DNA of 45,118 nt from Sediminibacterium sp. (GTDB lineage: Bacteria > Bacteroidota > Bacteroidia > Chitinophagales > Chitinophagaceae), in assembly GCA_028687975.1 (NCBI GenBank), contig JAQTZD010000009.1, positions 1-45,118 on the forward strand, given 5' to 3'. Below, piece by piece: positions 1 through 8,653 of the stretch. The position numbers and the translations under genes are program-made. The notes below the pieces were generated by a model, which worked only from the letters and a program-made list of their open reading frames with translations, ran no database searches and had not been told where the DNA came from. Every line of letters starts with the position of its first letter. The first letter of the stretch is position 1.

Positions 1-1531
1 GGTGATGGAATTTAGGCTGGTCAATGGCATCACCTACCGTCATATTGAAATCGATGATGTTCACGATGGCCTGGTAAACAGAAGTTGGGATAGTAGTACC
101 ACCTGGTGTTCCGATAACCACATATGGTTTGTTCTCTTTTAAAACCAGGGTGGGCGTCATGGAACTGAGCATGCGCTTGCCGGGTTGAATGGAATTGGCT
201 TCTCCACCAATTGCTCCATACATATTGGGTACTCCGGGTTTAACACTAAAGTCGTCCATTTCGTTGTTCAACAGAAAACCGGCTCCGCCTACCACTGTTC
301 TGCATCCGTAACTGTTGTTCAGAGTGGTGGTGATGGCCACCATGTTTCCGGCCGGATCTACAATGCTGATATGGGTGGTTTCTTCACTCTCTTTAATGAC
401 TCCGGCCTTCACTTCGGCGCTTATGCCTGCTTTTTCGGGATGATAGTCTTTCATTCTTTCTGTCAGATAAGCTTCACTCATCAGGGTTTTAACCGGCACC
501 TTAAAGAAGTCGGGATCGCCCATGTATTCTGCCCTGTCTGCATAAGCCCTGCGTTCTGCCTCAATCATCAGCTGCACGGTTTTGGGTGTTTGAAAGCCCA
601 TTTTTCCTACAGGGTATTTTTCGATCATTCCAAACATCTGTGCCAGCAATATTCCTCCGCTGCTGGGAGGAGAAAAGCTGATGATCTGGTGTCCGCGGTA
701 GTTGAATGTGAGTGGCTCTCTCAGTTTAGCTGTATAATTTTTCAAGTCATCGGCAGTCAGAATACCATTTCCCCTGTGCATTTCTTCTACAAGCAGTTCA
801 GCTGTTTTGCCTTCGTAAAAACCACGGGCGCCGTCTTTTTGTATGCGTTGCAGTGTTGCGGCCAGGTCTTTCTGCACCAGGGTGTCGCCCACTTTCCACT
901 TTACAGATGGCGCCAGCACAGTTGGCTGTGTACTGTTTTTGGCAATAGATTCTCTTACACTATTCAGGCTGCCGGCTTCTTTTTCGGTGAGCACATAGCC
1001 CTTGGATGCAATGTCTATGGCAGGCTGGATCAGTTGCTCAAATGGCAGTTTCGCGTATGGGAGCGTGGCAAAGAGCCCGGCAACCGTTCCGGGTATACCC
1101 GAAGCGAGGTGTCCGTTTTGAGAAAGGTTGAGTTGTGCGTTCCCGTTTTTATCGAGGTACATATCCCGATGCGCTTTTTCCGGCGCAGCTTCGCGATAAT
1201 CAATGCCAATGAGTTCCCCGTTTACTTTTCTTCCCAGTAAAAAACCGCCGCCACCAATATTTCCCGCATTCGGGTAAACCACGGCAAGCACCAGTTGTGT
1301 GGCAATAGCCGCATCAAAAGCATTGCCGCCTCTTTTCATCACTGCCGCTCCAACCATACTGGCCAGCGGATGTGCACTGCTTACGGCAGCCTGTTTGTAT
1401 TCTGCTCTTTTCTGAACAGTATAGCGATAGGGATTGATTTCCTTACCCGGACCAATGATAGACAATCCTGGCTGTGCCTGCAGGCTGCTAATAAGCAGTA
1501 TACTGCTGAAGAATGGGGCTAATTTTCTCAT
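1..1531 (-). CDS. ggt: Gamma-glutamyltransferase, C-terminus cut by window edge
   Basis: Absent from the ORF track because it runs off the window, but open in frame for 510 codons from an ATG at 1531. The N-terminus reads as a signal peptide (MRKLAPFFSSILLISSLQAQ), so the protein is exported. Family landmarks are present: a GGNAFDAAIA stretch near the start, GNIGGGGFLL, and EETTHISIVD, whose first Thr should be the autoprocessing and catalytic nucleophile of the Ntn-hydrolase small subunit. The last visible residues (DQPKFHH) resemble the region about 60 residues before the usual end, so most of the protein is here. It should split or transfer gamma-glutamyl groups from glutathione-like substrates in the periplasm. 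It diverges from the M14 peptidase. The plus-strand 351-aa ORF inside it is a shadow. Confidence 0.93.
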   Translation of the reverse strand, partial: MRKLAPFFSSILLISSLQAQPGLSIIGPGKEINPYRYTVQKRAEYKQAAVSSAHPLASMVGAAVMKRGGNAFDAAIATQLVLAVVYPNAGNIGGGGFLLGRKVNGELIGIDYREAAPEKAHRDMYLDKNGNAQLNLSQNGHLASGIPGTVAGLFATLPYAKLPFEQLIQPAIDIASKGYVLTEKEAGSLNSVRESIAKNSTQPTVLAPSVKWKVGDTLVQKDLAATLQRIQKDGARGFYEGKTAELLVEEMHRGNGILTADDLKNYTAKLREPLTFNYRGHQIISFSPPSSGGILLAQMFGMIEKYPVGKMGFQTPKTVQLMIEAERRAYADRAEYMGDPDFFKVPVKTLMSEAYLTERMKDYHPEKAGISAEVKAGVIKESEETTHISIVDPAGNMVAITTTLNNSYGCRTVVGGAGFLLNNEMDDFSVKPGVPNMYGAIGGEANSIQPGKRMLSSMTPTLVLKENKPYVVIGTPGGTTIPTSVYQAIVNIIDFNMTVGDAIDQPKFHH

Positions 1532-1645
1532 GCTGTCAAATTACATCATTTTGTTGTATCCGTTCATCCAATTTTAGGAAACTAATCGGTGAAATTGAAG
1601 GCTGATTTTAGCTTTATTGGTACATTCACGCATATTTTAAGTCAT

Positions 1646-4138
1646 ATGAGAAAAATTCTAATTGCTTCATTCTTAACGATTTTCTCCGGCGTTCTCTTTG
1701 CACAAACGGTGCAAACCCCGGAGGCCTTCCTCGGGTATAAAGTAGGAACACGGTTTACCAGGCATCACCGGTTGGTAGAGTATGCCAAATACATTGCCCA
1801 GGCACGTCCGGATATGGTGAAAACCGAAAAATATGGCGAAACCAACGAAGGGAGGGAGCTCATGGTCGCCATGATCAGTTCTCCTGAAAATATGCAAAAG
1901 CTGGAATCCATTCGGCAGAACAACCTCCAACTGGCTGCAGCAGATCGGTCTGCACAGGCCGAAAATGCACCTGCCATTGTATGGCTCAGTTTTAACGTGC
2001 ATGGTAACGAAGCTTCCTCTTCCGAAGCCTTCCTGCTGACCATTCATGCGTTAACCGATCCTTCCAATGCGCAAACCAAAGAATGGCTGAAAAATACCGT
2101 GGTGATCCTGGACCCCTGCATCAACCCGGATGGCCGCGACCGTTATGTGAACTGGTACAATTCTGTGGTGAGCAAGCAATACAATGCCGACCCTGTTTCC
2201 AGAGAACATATGGAACCCTGGCCCGGTGGAAGAAGCAACCACTACAACTTCGACCTGAACCGCGACTGGGCCTGGCAAACACAGCTGGAAACCCGTCAGC
2301 GCATCAAAAAATACAGAGAATGGCTGCCACAGGTTCATGTGGATTACCATGAGCAGGGATTTAATGAACCCTATTATTTTGCACCTGCTGCTGAACCAAT
2401 TCACGAAGTAATCACTCCATGGCAGCGCGAACTGCAGGTGATGATCGGAAAGAACCACGCCCGTTATTTTGACCAGAACAACTGGCTGTTCTTTACCAAA
2501 GAGCGTTTTGATTTGTTGTATCCTTCTTACGGAGATACCTATCCCATGTACAATGGCGCCATCGGTATGACCTATGAGCAGGGCGGAATCAGAGCCGGTT
2601 TGGGTATTCTGAACGAAGACAACGACACGCTTACACTGGTAGACAGAGCTACTCACCATTTCACCACCAGTCTTTCCACCATTGAAGTGGTGGCCAAAAA
2701 CAAGCAGCGGGTAATGGCCGAGTACAAGAAGTTTTTCGAAGACAGCCGTTCCGGTAAAATCGGAGAATACAAAACCTATGTATTTACTGCTAAAGAAGAA
2801 AACAAGATTGCTGCCTTAAAACAGTTATTGCAACAAAATGGCATTGAGTTTGGCACCCTGAATACCAAAAATTTCCGCGGCTACAATTACTTCACCGGTA
2901 AGGAGGATGCTTTTTCCGATGAGGGACATCATGTTGCCATAAGCACATATCAGCAAAGCGCTGTTATGGCAAAAGTGTTGCTGGAGCCCAAAACAATGGT
3001 ATCCGATTCCAATACCTACGATATTACTGCATGGTCTGCTGCTTATGCATACGGTGTAAAAGGATATGCTGTAAAAGAGAAACTGGAAGTGAATACGGCA
3101 AACAAACAGGCTGCCGTTGTAGCTGCGGTAAACAGCAATTACGGGGTACTGATTCCGTACAATTCTTTCAGCAGCGCCAGAGTGCTTGCACATTTATTAA
3201 AGAATGGTGTTAAAGTACGTTTTGCAGAAAAACCATTTACCTACAACAGTAAAAACTTCAACAGAGGTACACTCATTGTGCTGAAAACCAGCAATGGTCA
3301 TACCAACTGGTTGCAGATTGCCAACGAAGCCTGCAGAAAAAACAATGTTACCGCGGTTGCTGTTGAAACCGGTTATATGGATAAGGGGTCCGACTTTGGT
3401 TCTTCTGATATCAAAAATATTGCTGCAATGCCTAAAGTAGCCGTTATAACCGGCGATCAGACTTCTTCGCTGGGAGCAGGTGAGGTTTGGCATTATTTTG
3501 ATCAGCAATTAGACTACCCTGTGAGCATGCTGAACGCAATGGATCTCGGAAGAATCAACCTGAAAAACTATCATGTACTGGTACTGCCAGACGGTGGTTA
3601 CAGGAACCTCAACGATAAGGCTATGACCGATAAGTTGAAAGATTTTGTAAGAAGCGGCGGTAAAATCATTGCTATGGAAAATGCAGTGTCTGTGCTTGCC
3701 GGTGCCGATTTTGGCATCAAGGCAAAAGACATCAGGGGCGATGGTAAATCTGAAGACAGCACAGTTAAGAAATATGGCGACCGTGAAAAAGATTACCTCA
3801 CCAATTCCATTCCGGGTGCTATTTACAAAGTAGAACTGGACAACACGCATCCACTTGCTTTCGGGTATCCTGATTTTTATTACACATTGAAGCAAGACAA
3901 CAGCCTGTATGAGTTCCTGAAGGATGGCTGGAATGTTGGTACCATTAAGAAAGACGCTTATGTTACCGGATTCGCCGGAGCTAAACTGAAGCCCAGATTA
4001 AAAGAAGGGTTGTTGCTGGGTGTACAGGACATGGGTGCTGGTTCTGTAGTATATATTTCCGATGATCTGCTGTTCCGTAATTTCTGGGAAAATGGCAAAC
4101 TGCTTTTTGCCAATGCCGTATTCCTGGTAGGACAGTAA
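1646..4138 (+). CDS. Secreted M14-family zinc metallopeptidase
   Basis: An 830-residue protein when started at the ATG giving MRKILIASFLTIFSGVLFAQ, a good signal peptide; the ORF-track start 57 bp upstream would bury this signal. Zinc-carboxypeptidase landmarks appear in order: NVHGNE (His119 and Glu122 of the HxxE motif), NPDGRDRY with a substrate-binding Arg, VHVDYHEQG near residue 231-235 for the third metal His, and TYEQGG, which may hold the catalytic Glu. The remaining ~450 residues are a C-terminal extension that includes a region resembling a class I amidotransferase/ThuA-like fold (VLPDGGY, then FVRSGGKIIAMENA); that part is inference. It is probably periplasmic or outer-membrane associated and cleaves peptides. 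No type IX C-terminal sorting domain is evident. It is followed by a strong hairpin terminator. Confidence 0.88.
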   Translation: MRKILIASFLTIFSGVLFAQTVQTPEAFLGYKVGTRFTRHHRLVEYAKYIAQARPDMVKTEKYGETNEGRELMVAMISSPENMQKLESIRQNNLQLAAADRSAQAENAPAIVWLSFNVHGNEASSSEAFLLTIHALTDPSNAQTKEWLKNTVVILDPCINPDGRDRYVNWYNSVVSKQYNADPVSREHMEPWPGGRSNHYNFDLNRDWAWQTQLETRQRIKKYREWLPQVHVDYHEQGFNEPYYFAPAAEPIHEVITPWQRELQVMIGKNHARYFDQNNWLFFTKERFDLLYPSYGDTYPMYNGAIGMTYEQGGIRAGLGILNEDNDTLTLVDRATHHFTTSLSTIEVVAKNKQRVMAEYKKFFEDSRSGKIGEYKTYVFTAKEENKIAALKQLLQQNGIEFGTLNTKNFRGYNYFTGKEDAFSDEGHHVAISTYQQSAVMAKVLLEPKTMVSDSNTYDITAWSAAYAYGVKGYAVKEKLEVNTANKQAAVVAAVNSNYGVLIPYNSFSSARVLAHLLKNGVKVRFAEKPFTYNSKNFNRGTLIVLKTSNGHTNWLQIANEACRKNNVTAVAVETGYMDKGSDFGSSDIKNIAAMPKVAVITGDQTSSLGAGEVWHYFDQQLDYPVSMLNAMDLGRINLKNYHVLVLPDGGYRNLNDKAMTDKLKDFVRSGGKIIAMENAVSVLAGADFGIKAKDIRGDGKSEDSTVKKYGDREKDYLTNSIPGAIYKVELDNTHPLAFGYPDFYYTLKQDNSLYEFLKDGWNVGTIKKDAYVTGFAGAKLKPRLKEGLLLGVQDMGAGSVVYISDDLLFRNFWENGKLLFANAVFLVGQ

Positions 4139-4167
4139 TTTATTTCTATCGGTTATCTGCGATATTT

Positions 4168-4203
4168 AAAAAGCTTCGTTCAATTAAGAACGAAGCTTTT
4201 TTT
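4168..4203. terminator. Bidirectional rho-independent terminator
   Basis: A perfect 14-bp inverted repeat (aaaaagcttcgttc / gaacgaagcttttt) with a 6-nt loop, flanked by A and T tracts, lies between the convergent M14 peptidase and TonB receptor genes and can serve both strands. Confidence 0.9.
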
Positions 4204-4212
4204 GTTGGCATC

Positions 4213-4224
4213 GGGGGGGGGGGG
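4213..4224. repeat. Homopolymer of 12 G (C12 on the receptor mRNA)
   Basis: Twelve consecutive G residues sit 3 bp beyond the stop codon of the TonB receptor, between the gene and its terminator hairpin. The tract is outside coding sequence. Confidence 0.95.
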
Positions 4225-4227
4225 AGA

Positions 4228-6600
4228 TCAAATCTTTATATTCACAGCAAACATAAAATGTCTGCCTGCCATGGGATAATAATAGTTTTCTGTTGAAAGT
4301 GTTCCGCTGTATACATGGCTGAACGTATATCCGTTGGGTTCATATTTTTTGTTGAACAGGTTGTATACCTGAAATATGAATTGAATTTCACGGGATGTTT
4401 TTTTCTGAAGGGTGTAGATGGCCCGGATATCCTGCGTAAAATAACCATTCAGTTTTCTGTTCTCATTCTGCGTATTGTCCAGGTACTGTTTGCTTACATA
4501 TTTACCGAGCAGGCTTATTTCCGCATGCTGCACCGGTATAATGTGTATGCCTGCCGTTCCAATGGTATTGGCAGAAAAGGAGATATCTGTGTTGTTGTAC
4601 TGCCGGGTTATTTGAGTGCCGTCATCGTAATTATCAATGTACTCTGTGAAGTTTTTGATCTTGTTTTTGCTGAGGGTAAGGTTACCGGATACCTGTATCC
4701 GGGGGCTGATCACCGCAGCTCCCTGCAGTTCAACGCCCATGCGGTAACTGGAAGGAATATTGGTTCTGGTATAAGCTCCCACATCGTTGATCTTTCCGGT
4801 GAGTACCAGCTGATTCCGGTAGTCCATGTGGTAGAAAGTAACTCCATAGGAATACCTGCTCTCTTTCTTTTCTATGCCCAGTTCCCAGTCTTTCAGGGTT
4901 TCATGCGCAGGCTGTGCAAGCAGGCCGGCTTCAAAATCTTCCCTGTTGGGTTCTTTCCTTCCGATTGCCAGACTCAGGTATGCCTGCCATCCGTTTTTCT
5001 GGTAACTGAGTCCTGCTTTGGGATTGACGAAATCGAATTTCCGGGAAATGAACAGTCCGGGGTTGTTGCTGAAACCATTCATGGTATGGGATACATGCCG
5101 GTACTGCAGATCGGCAAAACCAGTAAGGTTGGTCGTTAAACGGTGCTGCCATTTGGCATAAACATTCAGGTCTTTTTTATTGGCAGGCAGGTGATAATAT
5201 TGGTAATTGTCCGGAACGGTACCCCGCTCCATCCAGGTAATTTTTCCGATGTGTTTTCCATCATATTGCGTCCATCCACCCCCAATGGTGAACTCGTTGC
5301 GGTTCGATTTATAGTGCAGGGATGCAATTTGTCCGTAGAAATAATTGTCGAGCCAGCGTTGTCTTACGAGGTTGGTGGATGTATAGGTGGTGCCACTGGT
5401 TACCAGATCCGGTAAACCGTATTTGGAATAAGCCTGGTCTGCCTTGTATTCCTCATAATATCCTTTTCCTCTGGTGAGAAAAAGGGCTGTATTGAACGAC
5501 CAGCCGCTACCCAGTGCCTGGTTCAGGAACAGCTGGTAATGTGTTTGTGTATAATTGTCTGTCTGGTTATTGTAAGGGGCATCTGATTTTTCCATCCCTG
5601 CCGGATTGAATTTTCGGTTGGTTGCAAGCGTTGCTGCATCTATACCATACCATGCCTGGTAGGTTTTTTCATGCCCCGAAAAAACATTGAAACGGAGGGC
5701 TGTTTTTTGATTGATGTATGCGGTACCCAGATAAAAAGAACGAAGCCTGCTGCTGGCCCTGTCTATATAGCCATCGCTCGAAATATTACTCAGACGCGCA
5801 TCAACCAGAAAATGTTTGCCGATTAATCCGGTCCCTGCTTTAAGGGTATTCTTCCAGGTATTGAAGGAACCATAACTGTTGTTCAGTGCAACATAGGCTT
5901 TCTCGTTGTACTCATGTGTACTCATGTTGAGTGTGGCGCCAAATGCACCGGCACCATTGGAAGAAGTACCCACCCCACGCTGCACCTGAATGCTGTTCAC
6001 GGAAGAAGAGAAGTCGGGCAGGTTCACAAAGAATGTTCCCATGCTTTCGGCATCATTGTAGGGAATACCATTCAGGGTAACATTCACCCTGGTGGCATCT
6101 GTGCCGCGAATCCGGATACCCGTATAGCCCACGCCGTTTCCGGCATCTGAGTTCACTACCACGGATGGGGTCTGATTTAATAAAAACGGAATATCCTGTC
6201 CGAGGTTTTGTTTGGCAATGGCTTCTTTCCCAATATTGGTTTTGGTAAAAGGCGCTTTGTCGGAGGCCCGGATAGATCTTACTTCGAGGGGTTGCAGAAA
6301 CAGGCTTACTGGTGTGAGTGTATAGGTTCCTGTTTCCGTTAAGTTGGCAGGTAATGGATAAGTCCTGCTGCGGTAACCCAGGCTGCTGATGGTGAAATTG
6401 CCGCCCGGCGGTTGGGTAAAATGGAACATGCCATTTTCGTTGGAGAGTGTTTGCTGGTTGCCCAGCACAACCAGTGCACCAGCGATCGGGGCATTGGTCT
6501 GCGCATCGGTAACAATGCCTTTTAAAACTTTTTTTGCCGGTAGAGCAGCCAGTGCCAGGGTGAATAGCAAAATGGCTGTTGTTCCCATCATTTTTTTCAT
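4228..6600 (-). CDS. TonB-dependent outer-membrane receptor, probably for thiamine
   Basis: A 790-residue receptor. After a signal peptide comes a carboxypeptidase-regulatory-like domain (about residues 27-100, VLKGIVTDAQTNAPIAGA), then the plug (about 115-230, with GIRIRGTDATRVNVTLNGIP and VQRGVGTSSNGAGAFG), then a beta-barrel ending in the aromatic-rich FNKKYEPNGYTF and GRHFMFAVNIKI. The substrate is inferred from regulation: a well-conserved TPP riboswitch precedes it on the same strand. TonB receptors under THI elements are known in Bacteroidota and are taken to import thiamine or its precursors. The inner-membrane partners usually linked to it (PnuT and a kinase) are not in the window; the gene appears monocistronic, ending at a terminator. 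Family call is strong, substrate call moderate. Confidence 0.92.
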   Translation of the reverse strand: MKKMMGTTAILLFTLALAALPAKKVLKGIVTDAQTNAPIAGALVVLGNQQTLSNENGMFHFTQPPGGNFTISSLGYRSRTYPLPANLTETGTYTLTPVSLFLQPLEVRSIRASDKAPFTKTNIGKEAIAKQNLGQDIPFLLNQTPSVVVNSDAGNGVGYTGIRIRGTDATRVNVTLNGIPYNDAESMGTFFVNLPDFSSSVNSIQVQRGVGTSSNGAGAFGATLNMSTHEYNEKAYVALNNSYGSFNTWKNTLKAGTGLIGKHFLVDARLSNISSDGYIDRASSRLRSFYLGTAYINQKTALRFNVFSGHEKTYQAWYGIDAATLATNRKFNPAGMEKSDAPYNNQTDNYTQTHYQLFLNQALGSGWSFNTALFLTRGKGYYEEYKADQAYSKYGLPDLVTSGTTYTSTNLVRQRWLDNYFYGQIASLHYKSNRNEFTIGGGWTQYDGKHIGKITWMERGTVPDNYQYYHLPANKKDLNVYAKWQHRLTTNLTGFADLQYRHVSHTMNGFSNNPGLFISRKFDFVNPKAGLSYQKNGWQAYLSLAIGRKEPNREDFEAGLLAQPAHETLKDWELGIEKKESRYSYGVTFYHMDYRNQLVLTGKINDVGAYTRTNIPSSYRMGVELQGAAVISPRIQVSGNLTLSKNKIKNFTEYIDNYDDGTQITRQYNNTDISFSANTIGTAGIHIIPVQHAEISLLGKYVSKQYLDNTQNENRKLNGYFTQDIRAIYTLQKKTSREIQFIFQVYNLFNKKYEPNGYTFSHVYSGTLSTENYYYPMAGRHFMFAVNIKI

Positions 6601-6670
6601 TTTTCAATGGTTTAAAAATTTAAAAATGGGAACAGGGATTGCAAATAGGAGAGGTCTGCTATAGAAGTGG

Positions 6671-6759
6671 AACACCTTCCCTTCGCAGGAATTACCCTGT
6701 TCAGGTTCAACGGGTATTTCTCAGCCGTCACGGAAAATCCGATCCAGCACCCCGAGGAC
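6671..6759 (-). promoter_or_regulatory. TPP (THI-element) riboswitch
   Basis: Read on the minus strand, the leader contains the hallmark segments of the thiamine-pyrophosphate aptamer in the right order: GGGGTGC, GGCTGAGAAATACCC, GAACCTGAACAGGGTAAT and CCTGCGAAGGGAA. These form the pyrimidine-sensor and pyrophosphate-sensor helices. The aptamer starts within a few bases of a predicted transcription start and ends about 70 nt before the receptor ATG, leaving room for an expression platform. Rising TPP should reduce receptor expression, by known behaviour of the class. I did not identify the switching helix with certainty. Confidence 0.93.
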
Positions 6760-6763
6760 AGCG

Positions 6764-6794
6764 CAAAAATATCAAATTGTTTTAAATGTGCAAC
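6764..6794 (-). promoter_or_regulatory. Promoter of the TPP riboswitch / TonB receptor
   Basis: On the minus strand GTTG, a 19-nt spacer and TATTTTTG match the Bacteroidota promoter (TTTG, 17-23, TAnnTTTG), with an exact -7 element. Transcription would start right at the 5' edge of the riboswitch. Confidence 0.7.
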
Positions 6795-6804
6795 TGTAAC
6801 TTTG
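6776..6804 (+). promoter_or_regulatory. Promoter of the DUF2807 gene
   Basis: ATTG, 17 nt, TAACTTTG: an exact TAnnTTTG element about 34 bp before the ATG. It overlaps the divergent riboswitch promoter by about 19 bp. Confidence 0.65.
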
Positions 6805-6837
6805 TTCCAACATCTTCGTTACAATAAAAAACAACGT

Positions 6838-7572
6838 ATGAAAAGGTATTTCTTGTGGATGATCTTGCTGTTCCCCGCAGCGCTTGGATTTGCTCAGGAT
6901 GAAAAAAATCTGGTATATGATGCCAATGCACAGGTCAGAAAAGTATCCGGCTTCAGTGGGATAGAAGTATCCGGCGCCATAGATCTCTATATTTCCCAGG
7001 GTAAGGAGGAAGCTGTGGCCATCAGTGCCGGCGATCCTGAACTGACCGACCGTATCCGGACAGAAGTAAAAGACAATATTCTGCATATTTATTTTGAAGG
7101 AAAGGGGCTCAACTGGAGGTCGAAGTGGTCCAATAATAAATTTAAGGCATATGTTACCTTCAGAGACCTGAATAAACTGGAAGCCGGCGGCGCCTGTAAT
7201 GTTCGCTTCACCAGCCCGGTAAAACTTTCCGAACTTAAACTGGAGTTGTCGGGTGCCAGTGACCTGTTGATGGATGCGGTGATTGATGAGCTGGTACTGG
7301 GTCTCAGCGGCGCTTCCGAGTGCAAAATGAGCGGGAAAGCCAACAATGCCAAGATCAACTGCAGCGGCGCCAGTTCACTGAAAGCCTACGACCTGAAAAT
7401 CGGTAACTGTAAAATTGATGCTTCCGGCGCCTCCGGCGTAAAGATATCTGTAACAAAGGAACTGAGTGCCAGGGCCAGTGGTGCCAGCAGCATTTCTTAT
7501 AAAGGAGAAGGGCTGATCCGCGACATCAGCAGCAGCGGTGCCTCCTCTGTAAAACATCGTTCTGCAGATTAA
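6838..7572 (+). CDS. Exported DUF2807 (GIN-domain, adhesin-head-like) protein
   Basis: A 244-residue protein starting at the ATG that gives a signal peptide (MKRYFLWMILLFPAALGFAQ). The longer ORF-track version begins inside the antisense of the riboswitch and upstream of the promoter, so it is rejected. The body follows the DUF2807 pattern: VRKVSGFSGIEVSGAIDLYI at the front, then a series of turns each carrying SGAS or a close variant (SGASDL, SGASEC, SGASSL, SGASGV, SGASSI, SGASSV) about 20 residues apart, as expected for a right-handed beta-helix. It is probably periplasmic or cell-surface. The family has no firm biochemical role; 'adhesin head' is a database-style name, not evidence. It is followed by the tRNA promoter. 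Confidence 0.85.
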   Translation: MKRYFLWMILLFPAALGFAQDEKNLVYDANAQVRKVSGFSGIEVSGAIDLYISQGKEEAVAISAGDPELTDRIRTEVKDNILHIYFEGKGLNWRSKWSNNKFKAYVTFRDLNKLEAGGACNVRFTSPVKLSELKLELSGASDLLMDAVIDELVLGLSGASECKMSGKANNAKINCSGASSLKAYDLKIGNCKIDASGASGVKISVTKELSARASGASSISYKGEGLIRDISSSGASSVKHRSAD

Positions 7573-7583
7573 TTAAAATAATA

Positions 7584-7615
7584 TTTGGTAGGGGACCTCC
7601 GCAGCCTTACTTTTG
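7584..7615 (+). promoter_or_regulatory. Promoter of tRNA-fMet
   Basis: TTTG, 20-nt spacer, TACTTTTG: both elements match the Bacteroidota housekeeping consensus exactly. The -7 element ends 13 bp before the tRNA. Confidence 0.8.
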
Positions 7616-7628
7616 CACCTCATTACAT

Positions 7629-7700
<72 letters not shown>

Positions 7701-7707
7701 CACATCG

Positions 7708-7731
7708 AAAAGCCTCTTTGGAGGCTTTTTT
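7708..7731 (+). terminator. Terminator after tRNA-fMet
   Basis: Inverted repeat aaaagcctc / gaggctttt with a 4-nt loop and a run of T, directly after the tRNA and 17 bp before era. Confidence 0.85.
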
Positions 7732-7747
7732 AGTTTAAATTACAGCT

Positions 7748-8620
7748 ATGAAATCCGGGTTTGTAAACATATTCGGCAGACCTAATGCCGGCAAAAGCAC
7801 GCTGCTCAACGCTCTGATTGGCGAGAAGATGGCGATTGTTTCGCCCAAAGTGCAGACCACGCGTCACCGGATCAAGGCTTTTTTGAACAAACCCGGCGAG
7901 TACCAGATCATTTTTTCCGACACACCGGGCATCATAGATCCCAGGTACAAGCTGCACCAGAAGATGATGGATTCCGTAAAAGGCGCCCTGGAAGATGCAG
8001 ATGTGGCCCTGCTGATGGTGGATGCCAATGAATCTTTTGAGGAAGTAGATGCCATTTTTTCGGCACTGAAGCTGAAAGTGCCTGCCCTGGTGGTACTGAA
8101 CAAAATCGACATTGCAGGCAATGGCAGAATTGCCCAGGCGGAAGCTTTTTTCAAAGACAAACCTTATTGCAAAAAACTCATTAAAATCGGAGCCCTCGAA
8201 AAGCTGCACCTGAATAAATTACTGGCTGCCATACTGGAACTGCTGCCCGAAGGGCAACCTTTTTACAGTGAAGACGATTTGAGCGATCTGCCAACGAAAT
8301 TTTTTGTTGCAGAAATGATCCGCGAAAAAATCTATGAACTGTTTGCCGATGAAATTCCTTATCACACTGCTGTGCTGGTGAATGAATTTAAAGAGAAAGA
8401 TACATTGGTAAAAATACAGGCCGATATCATTGTGCACAGAGAAACCCAGAAAGCCATCATCATTGGCGACAAGGGTAAAATGATTCGCCAGATTGGTATG
8501 GATGCCAGAAGAGACATTGAAGCTTTCCTGCAAAGGAAGGTATTTTTGGAACTGTTTGTAAAAGTTCGCCCCAAATGGCGCGACAACGATTTACAATTAA
8601 AAGAATATGGGTACCAATAA
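7748..8620 (+). CDS. era: GTPase Era
   Basis: 290 residues, the usual length. The N-terminal G domain shows GRPNAGKST (G1), DTPG (G3) and NKID (G4). The C-terminal KH domain shows IIIGDKGKMIRQIG, the RNA-binding loop, followed by the typical VKVRPKWRDN ending. Era binds the 3' end of 16S rRNA and helps mature the 30S subunit, linking assembly to growth. It lies between the initiator tRNA and der, another ribosome-assembly GTPase, 33 bp apart on the same strand. Confidence 0.97.
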   Translation: MKSGFVNIFGRPNAGKSTLLNALIGEKMAIVSPKVQTTRHRIKAFLNKPGEYQIIFSDTPGIIDPRYKLHQKMMDSVKGALEDADVALLMVDANESFEEVDAIFSALKLKVPALVVLNKIDIAGNGRIAQAEAFFKDKPYCKKLIKIGALEKLHLNKLLAAILELLPEGQPFYSEDDLSDLPTKFFVAEMIREKIYELFADEIPYHTAVLVNEFKEKDTLVKIQADIIVHRETQKAIIIGDKGKMIRQIGMDARRDIEAFLQRKVFLELFVKVRPKWRDNDLQLKEYGYQ

Positions 8621-8653
8621 TGGTACTGATTACCTCAAACAAGCATAAAAGAA

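Noticed and set aside
185-1240. 351-aa plus-strand ORF
   Set aside because: It is antisense to ggt, which keeps catalytic motifs and a signal peptide on the minus strand; this frame has no recognisable domain.
4213-4224. Phase-variable coding tract
   Set aside because: The G12 tract is after the stop codon, so length change would not alter the protein.
4315-5139. 274-aa plus-strand ORF
   Set aside because: Antisense shadow of the TonB receptor barrel.
6667-6837. N-terminal extension of the DUF2807 ORF
   Set aside because: These codons are the reverse complement of the TPP riboswitch and lie upstream of the promoter; the signal peptide starts at 6838.
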